DNA of 64,000 nucleotides. It comes from Eucommia ulmoides (Eukaryota > Streptophyta > Magnoliopsida > Garryales > Eucommiaceae). Location of the stretch: the NCBI GenBank assembly GCA_016647705.1, contig CM028330.1, positions 34,175,534 through 34,239,533 on the forward strand, given 5' to 3'. Below the pieces are notes generated by a model. That model searched no databases. It saw nothing but the letters and a program-made list of their open reading frames with translations, and had not been told where the DNA came from. The position numbers and the translations under genes were made by a program. Shown in pieces: positions 59,519 through 64,000 of this stretch; within the stretch, counting starts at the first letter, position 1, and every line of letters begins with the position of its first letter.

Positions 59519-60734
59519 TTTGGCCCAAAGACCTACCCAAGAGAGGGGTGAATTGGGTATTTATAAAAATTTAAACTATAAATTCAAATTCAAGATATCA
59601 ATTTTCCTAATTGATTTTTATCTTGTTAAGTAACGAAAATATATTTATTGAAGTGCACACCTAAACAAACAGAAAAGTAACAATGCAACATACAAGAATT
59701 TATCCTAACTCGGCAAGCTAATCTTACCTACATCCAGTCCCCCAAGCTCCATATGGATTTCGCAATCCACTACCCCTTAATTCTTTTCCCAAATAAGAAC
59801 CAAACCCTTACAATTCTAATTTTTTTCACAGGCTTAGAATCAACCTTTACAACCCTAATTTTTTTCACAGGCTCAGAATCAACCTATCACTCTCTCATGC
59901 TATTACACTTATTATTTTTGCAGGTTTAGGAAAAACCTTTACAACACTCAAATAAGAATTAAAACCTAATCTTTTTAAAGGTTAAATATTAACCTAATAT
60001 TTTTCGTAGGCTAAAGATCAAACCTTAATCCTTTTTCATGCTAAAGATTAAACCCTAATTTTTTTCACAAGTTAAAAATCAAAACCTAGCTATCCTGATT
60101 AGACATTGACCCAAATGTGTCTAATACACTCAAACTCGCAAATATAAAAGATTTTCAAGTTTTTTTTTTCCCACAAGGAGCTTCTACCACCCAATACAAT
60201 TATACTCGATTAATGTCCCAAAATGCAAAGTGATAAATTCTATGTGAGGCACAAATCTAATTTAAACAATTTAAAGTACAAATAACAAATAATCAGATTT
60301 CTTTAATAAGAATCATTTTCAAAGATTTTCTTGCTATTAGATTCGAAGCAATTAAACAAATAATCTAAGAAAGTAAAACAAATAGCTTGAAAAGATCTCA
60401 CTGGAATTTGCTGAAAACGATTACGATTACTCAATAGCGAACACAAATCGGTGACCACAACTTTTAGCGCCTTTGATCAAGAACTCTTTTAATAATCTCA
60501 CTTATAAATTTCAGCGTAGCAGTCTTTCTTAGAATAGCCAAAAACCTGATGTTCTTGATTATAATTTTTGAATCTCACAGGTCTATATTAATAGACTTAG
60601 AACTAGGCCTATAATGGCTAGTTTTCCAAAGTTAAGACTTTAAATGACACCTTAAGACCTCATATATCATACACCTTTAAAATAAGTATGTTCCATTCAA
60701 AAATTACTTTGAGAAAAGCTCAATTTGGTCCTTA

Positions 60735-60773
<39 letters not shown>

Positions 60774-61440
60774 TGAGAAATACATTTAATTCCCTTGAAA
60801 TCGTCAAAATTGAGGAGAATTGACCCAAAAATCAAAACAGTCAAAATTTGATTGCGACTGACCCCCTGTGTTAGTTGACCGACCATAATGGTAAGCTGAC
60901 TGAATTGGCTAGTAGATCACCCATTTCACTTCCTAAAGCTACTTTTTTGGTTAGTCAACCAACCCGTTTCGTCGGTTAACCGAATTGACCAGAAAATCCA
61001 TCATTTTAAGTGTTGAAACCATTTTTTCAATTAGACCCTTAACCAAAAATATTTTATGCTTTATCACTTTATAAAAATCATTTTAGGACCTTAAACTTAT
61101 CACTTCTTACTATAACATAAATAGATTTATTCATTTTAAAGTGTCGTGCAGGATCCTTATTCGAATTGTTTTAAGGCATAAAAGTAATGAGTTGTTTTCA
61201 CCTAATTGTCGTTAACGTCTTCAATGCTCTGAAAATCTTCATTGTCTTCGTCTTTCACCAGTCTTGAATTTCGTTAATTCTTCAATAATCACCTCATGAA
61301 TTCTTCAATGATTAATTCTTTTTTTACCCATTCTTTTTCTTATTTTAACTTATGGAACTTTTAATCTAAGACCACTCAATAAAACATTAGTTCCATAAAA
61401 TATTAACGTTTAATTGTTCATCGAAACATCAAGTTCAACA
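59519..61440 (-). repeat. 5' LTR of Copia-3
   Basis: About 1.92 kb, tttggcccaaag...AAGTTCAACA. Shares catccagtcccccaagctcc and repeated gttgaccga motifs (60880-60990) with the other copia LTRs. Contains an (AT)n run (60738-60773). Confidence 0.82.
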
Positions 61441-61445
61441 AAATA

Positions 61446-61537
61446 TATGGAACTTATAATATGAAATCACTCAATAAACCTATTAGTTTAATAAAATATC
61501 AATGTTCAATTGTCTATCAAAACATTATATTCAATAC
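61446..61537 (-). repeat. Duplicated terminal 90 bp of copia LTR
   Basis: tatggaactt...caaaacattatattcaata repeats the last 90 bp of the preceding LTR (61351-61440) directly after it, with about 15% difference. Probably the end of another, otherwise lost, LTR copy. Confidence 0.7.
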
Positions 61538-61554
61538 AAAGAAAGTGAGGGGGG

Positions 61555-63420
61555 GTTTCCAAGCCTTAAAGAAATATGTTTCATTTCCAACAAACCTAAC
61601 CCCAAGCCTCAGGCAAGAGATACTTGTCTACCTGGCAGTCGCGACAACTTCTTGTAGTAGATAAAGTGAGGATCCAAAGGATGACCTATTATATCTGCTA
61701 TGCTTTAACAGACCCCCTTAACCCGAAGTTATAACACTATTTTCTTGAGTTCCTTAGATAAAAACTAGGTATCATAAGTTATAATTAATTGCATATCCAT
61801 TACTATTTTTTTCTAGAAAACTTGTTCCATTATTTTTAAACCCACCCGATTGTGGTTGTTATAAACCAACCATTCAGGATCATATTAGACTAACTAGAGG
61901 CATCGGGAAGGCTAGTAAAATGGTCAATTGACATCGGGGAGTTCCATATTGAATACCAACCAAGGATGGCAATAACCAATCAGGCCCTAACTTACTTTAT
62001 CACCAAATTGATAATTTCTAAGGAAAAAAGGGCTGATTGATAAAGTTAGAAAATGGTTGACTGGCCAACCATACTTGAATGTCTAGACTACTTTTGTGGA
62101 TGGATCATATAATGACAATGGCTTTGGGAGTGGGTTAGTGATCTAGACACCCGAGGAAGACATACTAGAGCGTTCCCGTGGGATCATATTCAAAGCCACT
62201 AACAATAAAAATGAATAAAGAGCCTCAGTTTCATCTCTATGCTTCCTTGGAGATCTTGGGATTATCGGGGTGGAGGTTAATTGTAACTCTTTGGTTTCCA
62301 ACCAGATCAATGGTGAGTACCTGGCAAAGAAACGAAGATGATTGCTTACTTAAGCATAGAAAATAAATAAAATTTGACATTTGCCAAGTTTAATATCAAG
62401 CAACTCTTGAGAGAAGTGAACAAACATTCAAACTCATTTCTAAACTTGGCCATGACCTTTGAAACAAAGGGTCCGAGGACATTTTGTTTGAGTCCCTATA
62501 CCAACCATGCACTGATACATCAATTCAACTACATGTACCGGATAACCAATTACTTGGAGGATGGAATTCTTCCTAACAAAAATAACGAAGCTCGAGGAAT
62601 CCATTATAGGGTTGCTCGATATGTTCTAATTCGAGGTGTCCTATATAAACAGTTGTACTCAATACTAATGAGAAGTTGTCTATGAATTAATTAAGGAAGC
62701 TATTTTATTCAGGAGATATAGGAAGGTATTTGCAGAAACACTCATTACCACGTTTTCTTGCAAAGAAGACCCTAAAGCAGGGTCATTTTTTGCTGACCAT
62801 AAACTAATATTCCAAGGACATGGTAAAAAATATTATGAGTACGATGGTTAGGCCCAACTATTAACTTGCCATCTAGTTACCTAACCCCAATGGTAAGTCT
62901 GCAACCTTTCTCTCAATGGGGGGATCGATATCTTGGGACTATTTCCCATGGTCATAGCTCAAAGTAAGTTCTTGATTGTGGCTATTGATTACTTCACCAA
63001 TTAGGTTAAAGGTAAAGCTATCACAACAATAGTCGATGCTAAGATCAAATACTTTGCATAGAGGCAAATCATTTGATGATTTTGTACGTTGAGCGTAATG
63101 ATTAGAAAGCACAAGACTTAGTTTGACTATATCATATTCAAGACTATTTGTCGAGACGTCGGGATCTGATACTATATATGTACTCCAATCCATCCTCAAG
63201 CTAATGGACAAATTTAATTCCCAATAGGATGATCCTACATAACTTGAAGAATCAATTGGATAAATCCAAGTAAAATGGGTCAAATATTTTCCTTTAGTCC
63301 TACGGGCGTATTACACAATTTCTAGGATCCCAACCAGAGAAAGACATTTCTCCATGACCTTCGGGATCGAAGCACTTATCCCCATATAAATTAGAATGAT
63401 AACTCTTACAATAATACTAC
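61555..63420 (+). pseudogene. Tat-type gypsy pol relic (RNase H, second RNase H, integrase)
   Basis: Plus-strand homology in pieces across frames. RNase H start is FQALKKYVSFPTNLTP...LVYLAVA (61555), then GRLVKWSIDIGEFHIEYQPR-like sequence near 61910-61970. A second, plant-type RNase H follows: FVDGSYNDNGFGSGLVI and GIIFKATNN (62095-62215), SNQINGEYLAKKRR (about 62300). Integrase: DGILPNKNNEARGIHYRVARY (about 62560-62620), FLIVAIDYFTN (about 62970), IHPQANGQI (about 63190-63220) and LRDRSTYPH-type end (about 63370). Two RNase H domains mark the Tat/Ogre branch of Ty3-gypsy. Riddled with stops and shifts. Everything before RNase H is absent; the copia LTR abuts on the left. Confidence 0.78.
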
Positions 63421-64000
63421 ATAATCCTGAGCATAATAACACTAAAATGAAATTTAACCTTCATTTATTGGGATAAAAATGAAGAAAATGCTCAGATCTA
63501 GTGAGCATCTTATAAAAAACAAATGGCTCAGTACTTCAACAAAAGGGTGAATTCTCAACCATCTACAGACACCGCATTTTGTCCCGCTCATTTAAGTTTT
63601 GAAAGTATCAGGTTTTAAGTGAAAATTTAGATAAATTTTAAAGTGAGGTTTAAAGGGAACAAATTTTTACCTTAGATTACATTGGATACTATAAAAAGAC
63701 AAAAAACATACGAAAACATAAAATTGTCAATCCGATCGAATTTCGGTATAAATAAAAGTTTCAGGTCAATTTCGAAATTCCTAAAGTTAATGGGGGACTA
63801 GAATGACAATAGTGAAAGTTGATTCTCCATGAATAGCACTTTTAATATATTTAAATTAGTTTCTACCCTTTAATTTTAGGAAATTTCACCAATTACATTT
63901 ATGTCCCGATTTCACCAATTACATTTACTTCCCGTTTTGACCCCTGAAATTTTTATTTTCATCGGTTTTGTCTAATTGTTAACAAAAAATATTCTTTTAA
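63421..64000 (+). other. 3' region of the Tat relic, no gene
   Basis: No coding seen. The phrase gacaccgcattttgtcccgc at about 63570 could mark the start of a 3' LTR, since similar words open some Tat-type LTRs. The window ends before this can be tested. Confidence 0.35.

Overview
This is plant nuclear DNA, most likely from a eudicot. It is AT-rich and dominated by decayed LTR retrotransposons, with one host gene I can support. The species cannot be named from the sequence.

The host gene is trehalase on the minus strand (19055-24831). I placed 11 exons by GT-AG sites and reading phase; they join into an uninterrupted 597-codon frame with a signal peptide, both trehalase signature motifs and the two catalytic acids. 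Its four largest introns (571-1137 bp) each hold a putative small or non-coding transposable element: MITE-like, SINE-like or LTR-like. The other introns are 83-214 bp.

Layout: 1-6.4 kb is Ty1-copia debris on the minus strand (LTR fragment, 3' LTR, truncated pol, 5' LTR fragment). 6.4-15.4 kb holds two same-orientation LTR-like blocks of Tat/Ogre-type Ty3-gypsy elements, with a PBS and a gag relic between them and many internal tandem repeats. 16.1-18.7 kb is a PIF/Harbinger-like DNA element with a TAA duplication. 19.0-24.9 kb is trehalase. 25-28 kb is gene-poor.

28.3-48.3 kb is a nest. A minus-strand chromodomain-type gypsy element (called G2 here) is split in its RNase H region by a complete plus-strand relative (G1, 32525-42477). 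G1 has two LTRs of about 2.48 kb, a PBS, a PPT, a near-perfect 5-bp target duplication, and one 1566-codon gag-pol frame broken by ten stops but no frameshift. G2 ends abnormally on its right: after 64 bp of 5' LTR the sequence switches to a second copy of G2's left flank plus a whole LTR, a 2.6-kb dispersed duplication.

48.3-61.5 kb is a tandem copia array: LTR fragment, internal region, LTR, internal region, LTR. A third LTR-like insertion (58.8-59.3 kb) lies inside it. 61.5-63.4 kb is a plus-strand Tat-type gypsy pol relic with two RNase H-like domains and an integrase.

Apart from trehalase, no coding region here looks functional. The most unusual structures are arrays of about 24-bp hairpin repeats at the same relative place in all four chromovirus LTRs, the LTR-plus-flank duplication, and the frame-preserving stop pattern in G1.
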